54,193 nt of DNA from Thecamonas trahens ATCC 50062 (lineage: Eukaryota > Apusozoa > Apusomonadida > Apusomonadidae). The position numbers and the translations under genes are program-made. The notes under the pieces were generated by a model. That model was given only the letters and a program-made list of their open reading frames with translations. It did not search any database and was not told the DNA's origin. Below, in pieces: positions 32,314-41,397 of this stretch. The first letter of the stretch is position 1. Every line of letters starts with the position of its first letter. The DNA is taken from positions 16,569 to 70,761 of the forward strand of contig NW_013657641.1 of assembly GCF_000142905.1 (NCBI RefSeq), given 5' to 3'.

Positions 32314-33166
32314 CTTGGTGCCGGGTTGATGACGACAGAAGAACAATGCCCTTCCCCCTCCCCCTCCCTCCCCTCCCCTCCCACAAAAAAAAAAAAAAAT
32401 GTTTGGTGGGCAGAGAGGACAGTGGGGAAGCCGGTAAGGGAGCAGTCACGTGGTGTGTGAAGGTGCGGGAAGAAGAGAGGCTACAGTCGATGTACAGCCA
32501 TGCAAAACGGATAGCAATGCAGTGGATGGCAGTGGCATGAGATTGGTAAAGAGGTTGGGTGGGTGGGTGGCATGGACATGGTGGGTATGGCTGTGTGGGG
32601 GTCATGGAAGGAGAGGGGGAGGGGGGGGGGGGCCTTGACAGTATTGCCCAATGAGCAATGACTGACAACAACGTACGTTGGTGGTTGGCCAATTGGTGGC
32701 CATGACACGGCAGCACCAGTGGTCGGTGACATGAGCAAGTCGTCACATGGTTCTTCCATACATGCCGAAGGCACTCTCCGTCGCTTTCGTCTCACCTCTG
32801 GCTGGGCAAGGGCCACTGCCGCAGCAATAGCTGCAACAGATGGTTGGGCCTTGGCCACATCCTCGCTCATTCACACAATGCCCGAGTCGAGTGTGAGTGG
32901 GGAGGGAGGGAGAGGAGGGTGGTGTGAGCCTCAGCTCTGCGGGTGACCGCCGAAACTCAAACTCGGTTGGACAAAAAAAAATATTAGCACCCACCCCCCA
33001 CCCGCCATCCACTCAGCCAACCCCCCCCCAACCTCCCAGCAACCAACCAACCGCCGCCCGACAACAGGACACGGCGCCGACAGAAAGGGGGCGGGAGGCT
33101 GCATAGCGGGGAGCACTCCACGCCAGCCCAGGGCAGACGTCAACCAGGCTAGCGCTCGACCCGCAC
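31984..33166. other. Large divergent intergenic region with simple repeats
   Basis: About 1.2 kb between the helical-protein gene and the coiled-coil gene. It holds the open but ATG-less upstream extension of the minus-strand frame (to 32151), a (GA)n run, an A13-14 run near 32385-32399, a G12 run near 32621-32632 and a T/A-flanked stretch near 32973. Open frames here are low complexity, and no gene is supported. Confidence 0.6.
32260..32311. repeat. (GA)n microsatellite
   Basis: About 25 perfect GA units, in the upstream region of the minus-strand helical-protein gene. Confidence 0.98.
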
Positions 33167-34888
33167 ATGTCGTTCCCCAACCGGCCGATGCGGCGTGTGC
33201 ACGCAGGCGGACAGCAGAGCGGGAGTGGTGGCGAGCGAGCGAGCGGAAGGACGAGCCGGAGCTACTACGCCCATGTCCATCGTGAGTATCGTGCAGAAGC
33301 AGCAGAGCTGTTTGATCACGCGCCCAAGTCGGCGGCTCGCTTGGCATACAGACATACCTTGGAGAACCTTGATCCCGATGGCTCGACTGCTGCTATGCCG
33401 TCATCGTCATGGATCGACTCGATTCGTTTGTCGGATGAGGACGAGGTCGATGACGCCGGTGATGACGTCCACCAGAGCTCACTGAGGGCCCTGGGTCTCT
33501 CCGGTCTCATCGGCGGTGGCACTGCTGTCGCTGCCTCGACTCCCGCTCTTGACGCGGGCGATGGCCTGCATGCGGGCACCGCCAAGGAGGAGGCCAACAA
33601 CAAGATGCGCCAGAGCAGGAGGGATCGCAAGAAGCAGATCGTGGTCTCGGCCCATGCCCAGGGCTCGCGGACGCCGCATTATCTGGCGTCGTCGCGGAAC
33701 GTACCGGCGCTGGTGACAGAGACGAGGAGGATTGCCTCAGAAGCCGCAAGGGTACGCGCCCAACTCCGCGCCTCGCGTGCGGCCGTCTCAGCTATGAACG
33801 CTTCGCGATCAAAGTCGCATTCGGCGGCGATGCGGGCTGCCCGGTCGACACATGCAAAGACTGTGGATTGCAAGTCTACCGAAGAGGCCAGTACTGAGGC
33901 GGACGTCGAGCCGCAGCCGCAGCCGCAGCCACAGTTGCCGGTTGTGACGCGGGTGCCTGCGCCGCCGGCGTCACCGCCGCCTCCGCCCGGGCCGGCACGT
34001 GGACGGCGGCGGGCGGTACCGGCCAAGACCGACGATTCGACAGGAGCGAGGCCGCAGTCGTCGGTACGTGCGGCGCGGGCGTCCAAGGCGGCGGCGAGCG
34101 TGCGTGAGCGGCAGCGCGAGCATACCCGGCAGCTGCGGCAGAAGCGTGTGGCACTGGAGACCAAGGAAGAGCAGATTGCGGCCCGACTGGCGGCACGTGC
34201 GGTGGCGGCGCGTGAGAAGGCTGCTGCGTCGATGGCGGAGCGGCGTGCGCGGCTGGAAGCGGCGCGGCAGGCGCGAGAGGATGAGCAGGCGGCCCGACGA
34301 GCACGGGCGCGGCGGAAAGAGGCCAATCGGCTGGTGGCGGTCAAGCGTAAGCAGCAGCGGATGGCAGCGCGGGCGCGGGCAGTGCAGTTGGAGACCCGTG
34401 CTACCTTTGGGCGAGTCCTGTCCAAGCGCGCACAGATCGAGGCCCGTGAACGCGAGCAGCGCGCCGCGCGGGCCGCCGCTGAGCGCGAGCGGACTGCCAA
34501 GGCCATCGAGACCGCTGTGCTCAACGAGCGTATTGCTGTGCTCAACAGACAAGTTGAGGCCGTTGTGACCGAGAAGCGGCGGCAGGCCAATCTGGCACGG
34601 CTAGAAGAAGAGAACGCTGCCAAGCAGGAGGCCATGCGCGCAGCACACGCCAAGGTCGACGCCCGCGTCGGCTCGATCCAGACAACCACTGTCCGAGTCC
34701 GCGCCAAGCTCGACGAGGAGCACCGGCGGCACGCTCACGCCATGGCCGCCCTCACCGCGCGTATTTCGCTCACCACTTCACAGGCCGAGATCGATGCCCT
34801 TGAGGCCGAGCTCGAGGCTGAGACCCAGGCCTCGCAGCACAACGTCATGTTCATCCTCACCCAGCCGCCACCGCGGACTCCGCCCTGA
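33167..34888 (+). CDS. Arg/Ala-rich coiled-coil protein, hypothetical
   Basis: 573 residues from ATG 33167. The N-terminal third is Ser/Arg-rich, with a conserved-looking piece (SRSYYAHVHREYRAEAAELF) and an acidic patch (SDEDEVDDAGDD). A Pro/Gln linker (EPQPQPQPQLP, PPASPPPPPGP) leads to ~250 residues of almost continuous charged helix (VRERQREHTRQLRQKRVALE ... AEIDALEAELEAE), a long single alpha-helix or coiled coil of the kind found in microtubule- or axoneme-associated proteins. There is no signal peptide, membrane helix or catalytic motif. The gene converges on the PIN-domain gene with ~45 bases between stops. A cytoskeletal role is inference only. Confidence 0.75.
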   Translation: MSFPNRPMRRVHAGGQQSGSGGERASGRTSRSYYAHVHREYRAEAAELFDHAPKSAARLAYRHTLENLDPDGSTAAMPSSSWIDSIRLSDEDEVDDAGDDVHQSSLRALGLSGLIGGGTAVAASTPALDAGDGLHAGTAKEEANNKMRQSRRDRKKQIVVSAHAQGSRTPHYLASSRNVPALVTETRRIASEAARVRAQLRASRAAVSAMNASRSKSHSAAMRAARSTHAKTVDCKSTEEASTEADVEPQPQPQPQLPVVTRVPAPPASPPPPPGPARGRRRAVPAKTDDSTGARPQSSVRAARASKAAASVRERQREHTRQLRQKRVALETKEEQIAARLAARAVAAREKAAASMAERRARLEAARQAREDEQAARRARARRKEANRLVAVKRKQQRMAARARAVQLETRATFGRVLSKRAQIEAREREQRAARAAAERERTAKAIETAVLNERIAVLNRQVEAVVTEKRRQANLARLEEENAAKQEAMRAAHAKVDARVGSIQTTTVRVRAKLDEEHRRHAHAMAALTARISLTTSQAEIDALEAELEAETQASQHNVMFILTQPPPRTPP

Positions 34889-34932
34889 ACACCCGATTGT
34901 ATTGCTGTCGGTAGTCAGCACGGATGTTATTT

Positions 34933-36960
34933 TTAGCCGCGGCCACGGCCACGCCCGCGCCCACCACGCCCGCCGCGTCCGCGCTTGCCACTGCTACGTC
35001 TCCCGCGCCCACGCCCGCGCCCGCGCCCGCGCCCGCGTCCGCGTCCACGTCCGCGCCCACGATACTGACGCTGCGACGGCGAACCAAACGGTGACGACGG
35101 CGACGGCGACGCAAAGCGGCCGAGCTTGGCTGGCGTCGACGAGCCTAGGGCCATCCACATGCTCTTGCGTTCGACAAGCTTGCGCCAGTGCGCAGCACGG
35201 GCTCGGGCGGCCGAGAGCGTGTCGTCCGGTGCGTCGGCGAGAAGCTCACAGAGGTTGTCGACCAGGTCGGCGGCGGCAGCGAGCTCTGAGGTCGGGTTGG
35301 AAGAAAAGCCCGAGGCTGCGGCCGAGGCGTGCAGTTCATCAAACGAAGAGAGACACTCACCAAGGCCGGGAACGGCGGAAATGAGGTTGGTACGGAGATC
35401 AAGCTCGGTCCAAGGCTGGGCATCAGGCGCAGTGAGCGTCTCCACGAGCGAGGAGGTGCGGACAACAGGAAGACCCATTCGCTGGGCAGTGACGAGCATG
35501 CCGCCATCCTCGGTCACGAGGACATAGTTGTGATCCTCAGGCGCGGCGAGCACTGCATGGTAACGCACGGTGTCAACAAGCAGGTTGTCGGTGGTGAGCG
35601 AGGCCGGGTTGTCGGGCAGGTACGCAGTGTGCCACTCGTCACCGGCGAGCTTGTACGCGCCCTCAAAGGCGGCGCGCGATGGGTAGACGACCAGGCCGGC
35701 CTCGGCGGAACGGGTTAGATCGTCCTTGACAAACCGGGCGATGGCCGACCGAACCTTGGACGGCGAGCCGGAATAGGACTTGACCGCGTCGAGCTCTCCC
35801 ATGACTGCGTCACAGACGACAAAGGCAAAGGAGAACGGCGTGTCGTTCGACTCGGTGCCATCGCTCTCGTCACAGGCATCAAACAGCGCCTCGACGAGTG
35901 CGGAGAAGAGACCGCGCTGGGTGAGGAGAATGAGCGCATTGGTGTCGAGAACGAGGAGGAGCTGGCCACCGGCACCGTCAGCTGCTGAGCCGATGGCGAC
36001 GTTGGCAGCATGTGTTGGGGCTGAAGCCGAGGCCGAGGCGGATGCATCTACCAACTGCGCGCGATGGTGCGGTAGCGCCGTCCGCTGTGCATACAGGTAC
36101 GGCAGGTGCAACAGCGGTGTCGGGCTGGCGGCGCAGCGCTTGGGCGAGCAGCGACGGGCGTGGCGGTCCATCTGCGAGACGATGCAGTGCGAGACATGGG
36201 CGTTGTCGAGGGCCTTGACCAGAGCCTTGGCTTTGGCCACGTTGAACTCGATACGGAGCCAGAGGGGGACGGCGGCAGCCTTGGCCTCCTGCGCATCGGC
36301 CGCCATGAAAGCCAGCGCCTTGGCGGCGCTTGTGTCGAGCTCGTTGTGCGAAAAGTGCAGCTCGCGGAGGGAATGCAGGGTGAGGACGGCCGAGAAGACA
36401 GCCGGTGGCGGGCCGGCCAGCGCGTTGCGGAAGGCCTTCAAGATGATGACGTCGAGCGAGGAGGCAACAAGTGGATCGGCGAGCGCCGTGAAGAGCAGCT
36501 GCAAGGCCGGCCAAGTCAGCGCGTTGTCTGCGAGCATAAAGACTGTGGGCAAGCGGAGATCCGACCCAGCCTCGGCCATGGCCTCGTTCACCGCCATCCC
36601 CATGGCCACCACACTCTTCACCAACGCAACCATGGTCGATCCGTCCTCGTCGTCGCTAGGGACGTGATCGTGGCCATCGTCGCCGTGCCCGGGCCCGAGT
36701 CCAAGCCCGTGACTCTGATCGCCGTCACCTCGGTCTCCTCCATCTTGTCGGATCCAAGACTCGACGAGGGCAGCAGCACGGCCAGGAGAGAGGCCATCTC
36801 CAGCCAGCCGTCGCGACGAGGCACGGATCTCCAGCTGGACGCCGTACGAGTTGGCCGACCGCGAGGTGACCATGATGACAAACTCGCTCCCGGCGCACAG
36901 CTCGGCCGCGCGTGCGCTCAGCACTGCATGCTGTACCTCGTCCTTGTACCAGCAGGTCAT
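34933..36960 (-). CDS. LRR-like / PIN-domain nuclease with RGG tail
   Basis: 675 residues from ATG 36958-36960. The frame extends upstream only through a G16 run and Pro repeats. The N-terminal half has LRR-like strands (TVFMLADNALTWPALQLLF, LHSLRELHFSHNELDTSAAK). The middle is a PIN domain (~35450-35980): LLLVLDTNALILL gives the first acidic residue, FAFVVCDAVMGELDAVK the second, then LLVDTVRYHA and NYVLVTEDGGMLVTAQRMGLPVV for the third and fourth acidic positions. This arrangement resembles Smg6/Swt1-type endoribonucleases. The C-terminus is ~20 Arg-Gly repeats (RGRGRGRG, GGRGGRG), a classic RNA-binding, arginine-methylated tail. Likely a cytoplasmic or nuclear RNA-cleaving or RNA-quality-control factor; the LRR part may recruit a partner. 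Confidence 0.8.
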   Translation of the reverse strand: MTCWYKDEVQHAVLSARAAELCAGSEFVIMVTSRSANSYGVQLEIRASSRRLAGDGLSPGRAAALVESWIRQDGGDRGDGDQSHGLGLGPGHGDDGHDHVPSDDEDGSTMVALVKSVVAMGMAVNEAMAEAGSDLRLPTVFMLADNALTWPALQLLFTALADPLVASSLDVIILKAFRNALAGPPPAVFSAVLTLHSLRELHFSHNELDTSAAKALAFMAADAQEAKAAAVPLWLRIEFNVAKAKALVKALDNAHVSHCIVSQMDRHARRCSPKRCAASPTPLLHLPYLYAQRTALPHHRAQLVDASASASASAPTHAANVAIGSAADGAGGQLLLVLDTNALILLTQRGLFSALVEALFDACDESDGTESNDTPFSFAFVVCDAVMGELDAVKSYSGSPSKVRSAIARFVKDDLTRSAEAGLVVYPSRAAFEGAYKLAGDEWHTAYLPDNPASLTTDNLLVDTVRYHAVLAAPEDHNYVLVTEDGGMLVTAQRMGLPVVRTSSLVETLTAPDAQPWTELDLRTNLISAVPGLGECLSSFDELHASAAASGFSSNPTSELAAAADLVDNLCELLADAPDDTLSAARARAAHWRKLVERKSMWMALGSSTPAKLGRFASPSPSSPFGSPSQRQYRGRGRGRGRGRGRGRGRGRGRRSSGKRGRGGRGGRGRGRGRG
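34936..35065. repeat. GC-rich hexamer repeat encoding the RG tail
   Basis: Plus-strand units such as cgcccg and ccacgc repeat about twenty times and encode Arg-Gly dipeptides at the end of the PIN protein. The reading frame is maintained throughout. Confidence 0.9.
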
Positions 36961-36970
36961 AGAGGGGGGC

Positions 36971-36986
36971 GGGGGGGGGGGGGGGG
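36971..36986. repeat. Poly-G tract next to the PIN gene start
   Basis: Sixteen G, with a further short G run before it, beginning ten bases upstream of the start codon (poly-C on the coding strand). Confidence 0.9.
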
Positions 36987-37166
36987 ACAGGGAGCGGTGG
37001 TGGGCTCGGGCAGAGACGAGCCGAATGGAATCGGTCAGACGCTCGAGGGGCTGTTGGGCCTGATCGAGCCGAATCGGCGACGGGTAGCGGCATAGCGGCA
37101 TAACATATAAATAACTATGACGACGATATGTTGGGGGTAATACATGTTATCAAGCGATGGCTGTGG

Positions 37167-38255
37167 CTACGCATGGCCTGTGGCTACCGAGACCGCCTCT
37201 TCGTCCTCCTCGTGGGCGTAGCGGATAACAAAGATGGCAGGCGTCTCGGCCGAGTGAATGATGTGGGTGGCGGTGGAGCCGAGAACGAGGCGGGCCATGG
37301 CGCCCATCGACCGGGTGCCAACCACAAGGATGTCGACCTTGTTGGCCTTGGCCTCCTCGACAAGGACCTTGCGCGGATCGCCGATGCGGAACGAGGCCGA
37401 GCACTGGAGACCGGCCTTGACCAGCCGCTCCTGGTGCTTGGCCTCGAGGGCGAGGACAGCCTCGGTGACGTACACGTTGCGCGTCTCCTCGTTGCCGAGC
37501 CACGCATCGAGATCGTCGTGGAGGCCAAAGAACGGCTGAAAGGCCGAGACCAGAAAGATGTGCTCTTGCTTGCCTGCTATGGCCGTCACGCCCTCGAGCG
37601 CCGCCAGCGCCGCCGTCGAGTCGTCCAGCCCCACCAGCCACCGCCGCGCATGCAGATGCTCGTCGGCCGCAGGCGGCTCGCGGACAACAAGAATAGACTT
37701 GTGGCACTGGTGCAGGAGCGCCGTCGACATCGAGCCCAGCAGCGTCCGCTTGATCGTCCCATGCCCGCGCGAGCCCACAACCACCACGTCGACGTCCTCG
37801 GCCGACGCTCGCTTGATCAGCTCGTCCTTGGGCACTCCCAGAAGCATCTCAGCCCTGGCCCTCACCTCGCCCGAGTGCAACTGGCTCATTCCCGCCGCAA
37901 CCTCGGTCACGAGCTCACGCGCCTTGGCCTCCTCGTTGGCCACAAACCGCGCCAGCGCAGACAACTCCGTCTCGCCCACCAGCGCGCTCGGCATCGCCAG
38001 CGAGTCCGCCGACCCGGGCACCGCGCTCACCACCACCACCTCATCGCCCGGCCGCACAAGCCCGCGCAGCGTCATCTCGGCCGCCTCTCCATAGCTCGAT
38101 CCATCCATACACAGCAGCCACGTGCACGGTGTCGGGATAGGCGACGGCACATCTCCGGTTGACTGTGCTGCAGCCATCTGTCTTGTATCTTGCTCTTCTT
38201 GCGCTCGCTTGCCACTAGCACTGCTCCCCCCCGACCCCCCAACCCCACCCGGCAT
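37167..38255 (-). CDS. Tandem universal stress protein (two UspA domains)
   Basis: 362 residues from ATG 38253-38255; an alternative in-frame ATG at 38175-38177 lies closer to the domain start. Domain 1 (~37640-38110) begins WLLCMDGSSYGEAAE and ends with the nucleotide-binding signature VVVGSRGHGTIKRTLLGS, which fits G-2x-G-9x-G-S. Domain 2 (~37190-37640) begins WLVGLDDSTAALAAL and ends with VVGTRSMGAMARLVLGS, where the second Gly of the signature is Ser. Domain 1 therefore probably binds ATP, and domain 2 may be altered. Universal stress proteins are small alpha/beta proteins that help cells survive stress. Two-domain forms occur in bacteria, plants and protists. Its start region faces the fumarate-reductase gene, so the two share a ~430-base divergent promoter. 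Confidence 0.9.
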   Translation of the reverse strand: MPGGVGGSGGSSASGKRAQEEQDTRQMAAAQSTGDVPSPIPTPCTWLLCMDGSSYGEAAEMTLRGLVRPGDEVVVVSAVPGSADSLAMPSALVGETELSALARFVANEEAKARELVTEVAAGMSQLHSGEVRARAEMLLGVPKDELIKRASAEDVDVVVVGSRGHGTIKRTLLGSMSTALLHQCHKSILVVREPPAADEHLHARRWLVGLDDSTAALAALEGVTAIAGKQEHIFLVSAFQPFFGLHDDLDAWLGNEETRNVYVTEAVLALEAKHQERLVKAGLQCSASFRIGDPRKVLVEEAKANKVDILVVGTRSMGAMARLVLGSTATHIIHSAETPAIFVIRYAHEEDEEAVSVATGHA

Positions 38256-38684
38256 CGCTCTGTGAGTCTCAGGGTAAAAAAAAATTGACTGCCGAGACAA
38301 TGTGCATGTGCCCACCCCCCCCCCCCACCTCCACCCACCCACCCAGCCCTCCATGCCCATACCATGCCTCCTTTCCCTCCCCTCCCCTCCCTCCCTCCCT
38401 CCCCACATACCTTGTACACGCTACTACTTCTTGCCTCACCAGCCACTGGAGGTACGACAAGTGTTTGGCGCGCTGTGGTCGAGGCCAGGCGCTGGAGCCA
38501 CGGCGTGGTTTTGCCCCTTCGTGCCTGTGTCCCAAAGCTATCCATGCCCGGTGGCCCTGTCCCACACTGACCCAGCGACGACCGACTCCGATCCGGCACA
38601 ACCTGCCACTCCCGCCCACAAAACCAAGACCAGCAGCACGCCGCTGCAGGGCCACAATCCCATCCACAGCAGATATTTCTTGAC
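38256..38684. other. Divergent promoter between USP and fumarate-reductase genes
   Basis: Contains a C12 tract (38315-38326) and long C-rich plus-strand stretches (38310-38410). The sequence is strongly strand-asymmetric, and no ORF with a recognisable domain lies here. Confidence 0.55.
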
Positions 38685-41090
38685 ATGGTCCGTGGAAGCT
38701 GCCTCGTCTCGGTTGTTGCCGGCGCCAAGGACATGCTCTCTATCGAGCTGCTGACGCCGATCATGGCCGCGTTTGGGGTCGAGGCGAGCGAGATCAAGGT
38801 GTTGAGCGACTTTGCCACGGCCGTCCCGCACGGCGAGGCCGTCATCGGCTTCGCCTCGCCGGCAGACGCGGCCAAGGCGGCGCGGATTCTCGACGGCGCC
38901 GCAGTCGGCGAGCTGGTACTGGCGGTGAAGGATGTGTCGGCGCCGGCGGCTGAGCGGACGATCGCGGTGATCGGCGCCGGGTTGGCCGGCGCGTCGGCCG
39001 CGCTGTCGGCCGCCGAGCTGGGCGCTACTGTCATCGTCCTCGATAAGGAGGCGCGCGGTGGCGGGAACTCGGCCAAGGCCTCGTCTGGCATCAACGGGGC
39101 AGGGACGGCGTTCCAGGCCGAGGTCGGCATCGACGACAGCCCGGCGCTGCTCATCGCCGACACGATGGCGTCGGGCAAGGATAAGGCCGACCCCAAGCTC
39201 GTCCATAAGCTCGCCCACGACTCGGCGGCGGCGCTGGCGTGGATCGAAAAGACGGCTGGCGTTGCGCTCAACGCCGTCGTTGCCACAGGTGGACACTCGG
39301 TGGCACGGACGCACCGGATGGCGGCCGAGCCTGGCGCGCGGCCGGTCAACCTCGGCTGGGGCCTCATGCGCCCGCTCCTCGACGCCATGCACGCCCATCC
39401 CAACATTTGTGTGGTGAACGGCGCCACGGCTGTCGGCCTTGACACCGCCGCGGGCGTGGCGCAGGTTCGCGGCGTCGTGGCGCGCATCGTCGGCGCAGAC
39501 GCGCCGATCACGCTCGCGGCGAGCGCGGTGGTTCTGGCGACCGGCGGATACGCGGCATGCAGCGAGCTGCTTCCAGACCACGTCGCGGGCCTTCCGACCA
39601 CCAACGGCGCCTTTGCCACCGGCGATGGTATTGAGCTCGCAAAGCGCGTCGGTGGTCTTGTCGGCAACCTCGATGCGGTCCAGGTCCACCCGACAGGCTT
39701 TGTGGATGTGGCCGATCCGGGCGCGGGGACCAAGTTCCTGGCGCCCGAGGCGCTCCGCGGCTACGGCGGGGTCCTTGCCACGCCCGACGGCGAGCTGATT
39801 GTCGACGAGCTGGCAACCCGCGACGTGGTGTCGGCGGCGATTCGCGCCGCCTGTGAGCCTGCATCCGGCGCGCCGTCGCCAGTTGCCGTCCTCCTGATGA
39901 ACGCCGAGGTGGCGTCGGGCTTTGACCCGGCCATCTTTGACTTCTACGTGAGCAAAGGCCTCATCCACTCGTTTGGCAGCATGGCCGAGCTCGGGGCGTG
40001 GGCCGATGGCGTGTTTGGCGGGCAGGCGGGCACGGACGGAGCGAGGCGGAGCAAGGCGTACGAAGCGGCAATGGCGGCGCGCGGGCGAGCGGTGACGAGC
40101 CCGATGCACGCGGCGCTCATCACGCCGGCAGTCCACTACACAATGGGCGGGGTGGGGATCAACCCGGATGGGGCGGTCCTCCACGCCGGCTCTCTGGTCC
40201 CGATCCCGGGACTCTACGCCGCAGGCGAGGTGACAACGGGGGTGCACGGGGCAAACCGGCTCGCCGGCAACTCGCTCCTCGAGTGCGTGGTGTACGGGCG
40301 GGCGGCGGGCCGATCGGCAGTTCTGCATCCTACACGGCTGCCTGCGCTCTCGCCGACCGAGTGGGTATCGCTGGAGCTAAAGTCGGTCACGCCGCTCTCG
40401 AGCTCGTCGTCGCTCTTCTCGTTTGCGCTCCCGTCGGCGCACCACATCTCGGGCCTCGGACTCGGCGACTATGTCAAGATCCGTGCCGAGGTCGACGGCG
40501 CCGCCATGGTGCGGTTCTACTCGCCGATCTCGCGCGACGACGCGCTCGGACACCTCGATCTGTGCGTCAAGACGGCGGCGGCGGATGCCGGCGGCATGGC
40601 GGCGCACTTTGGCAGCCTCGCACCCGGCGACATCCTCGAATTCTCCGGTCCAGCTGGCGGGCCGCACCTCTCGATGGCAACGACCGAGAAGACCGCGTTT
40701 GGCTTGCTTGCCGGCGGCACCGGCATCGCGCCGATGCTGCAGCTCATCCGCGCTGCACTGCTCAAGGAGCGCAAGATCGGGACGGCGACACGGCTCGATC
40801 TGGTGTATGCGGCCAAGAACGAAGACGAGATCCTGCTGCGCGAGGTGCTTGAGGCGCACGCCGCCAAGCACCCCTCGCTCTCGCTCTACTACGCGCTAAT
40901 GGAGCCGCCGGCCGAGTGGGACATGGGTGTGGGCTTCATCACGCCCGACATGATGGCGGCGCGGCTCCCGCCGCCTGCACCGTCGACCATGATCCTCATC
41001 TGCGGGCCGCCACCGTTCTGCGCCGCCATGCGCCGCGGCCTCGACAGTCTCGGCTACCTCGATGGTGAGCACTACTACTCGTACTGCTGA
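38685..41090 (+). CDS. Soluble fumarate-reductase flavoprotein fused to a cytochrome-b5-reductase-like domain
   Basis: 801 residues from ATG 38685. Residues 1-85 form an alpha/beta unit of RRM-like order (beta-alpha-beta-beta-alpha-beta). Residues ~92-555 are a FAD-dependent fumarate-reductase domain: VIGAGLAGASAALSAAELGA for FAD, VQVHPTGF, ELATRDVVSAAI with the catalytic-type Arg, HYTMGGVGIN, and HGANRLAGNSLLECVVYGRA. Residues ~565-801 are an FNR/cytochrome-b5-reductase domain: RFYSPIS for FAD, LLAGGTGIAPMLQLIRAAL for NADH, YAAKNEDEILLREVLE and ILICGPPPFCAAM. This fits the NADH-dependent fumarate reductases of kinetoplastids, which use an ApbE domain at the N-terminus; here that is replaced by the small alpha/beta unit. 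It would re-oxidise NADH with fumarate under low oxygen. No clear targeting peptide or C-terminal peroxisomal signal is seen. Confidence 0.9.
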   Translation: MVRGSCLVSVVAGAKDMLSIELLTPIMAAFGVEASEIKVLSDFATAVPHGEAVIGFASPADAAKAARILDGAAVGELVLAVKDVSAPAAERTIAVIGAGLAGASAALSAAELGATVIVLDKEARGGGNSAKASSGINGAGTAFQAEVGIDDSPALLIADTMASGKDKADPKLVHKLAHDSAAALAWIEKTAGVALNAVVATGGHSVARTHRMAAEPGARPVNLGWGLMRPLLDAMHAHPNICVVNGATAVGLDTAAGVAQVRGVVARIVGADAPITLAASAVVLATGGYAACSELLPDHVAGLPTTNGAFATGDGIELAKRVGGLVGNLDAVQVHPTGFVDVADPGAGTKFLAPEALRGYGGVLATPDGELIVDELATRDVVSAAIRAACEPASGAPSPVAVLLMNAEVASGFDPAIFDFYVSKGLIHSFGSMAELGAWADGVFGGQAGTDGARRSKAYEAAMAARGRAVTSPMHAALITPAVHYTMGGVGINPDGAVLHAGSLVPIPGLYAAGEVTTGVHGANRLAGNSLLECVVYGRAAGRSAVLHPTRLPALSPTEWVSLELKSVTPLSSSSSLFSFALPSAHHISGLGLGDYVKIRAEVDGAAMVRFYSPISRDDALGHLDLCVKTAAADAGGMAAHFGSLAPGDILEFSGPAGGPHLSMATTEKTAFGLLAGGTGIAPMLQLIRAALLKERKIGTATRLDLVYAAKNEDEILLREVLEAHAAKHPSLSLYYALMEPPAEWDMGVGFITPDMMAARLPPPAPSTMILICGPPPFCAAMRRGLDSLGYLDGEHYYSYC

Positions 41091-41397
41091 GCACTTGGCG
41101 GCTACACGTTGAGGCCGATGCCGACGGCGGGTCACGTGACGTGCTCCGGTGTGCGAGGCGTCACACGTGGTCGTCCGGCGAGCGAGCAAGCGCATCGCCA
41201 TCCCGGCTCACCACCGTCGCCTCGTCGATGCTCTGTGTGCGCGTTGTGGGAATGGCGCTCAGTAGTCACGAAGCAAATTGATGGGAGGCGTGGTTTTAGC
41301 AGTTTTTGGAGGGAAACCCAGTGGCGTGGCCGCGTCCGACCGTTGCACAACAGCGCGAGGGAGGAGCACTTACTTGTCGCAGTGAGTTGAACCGATC

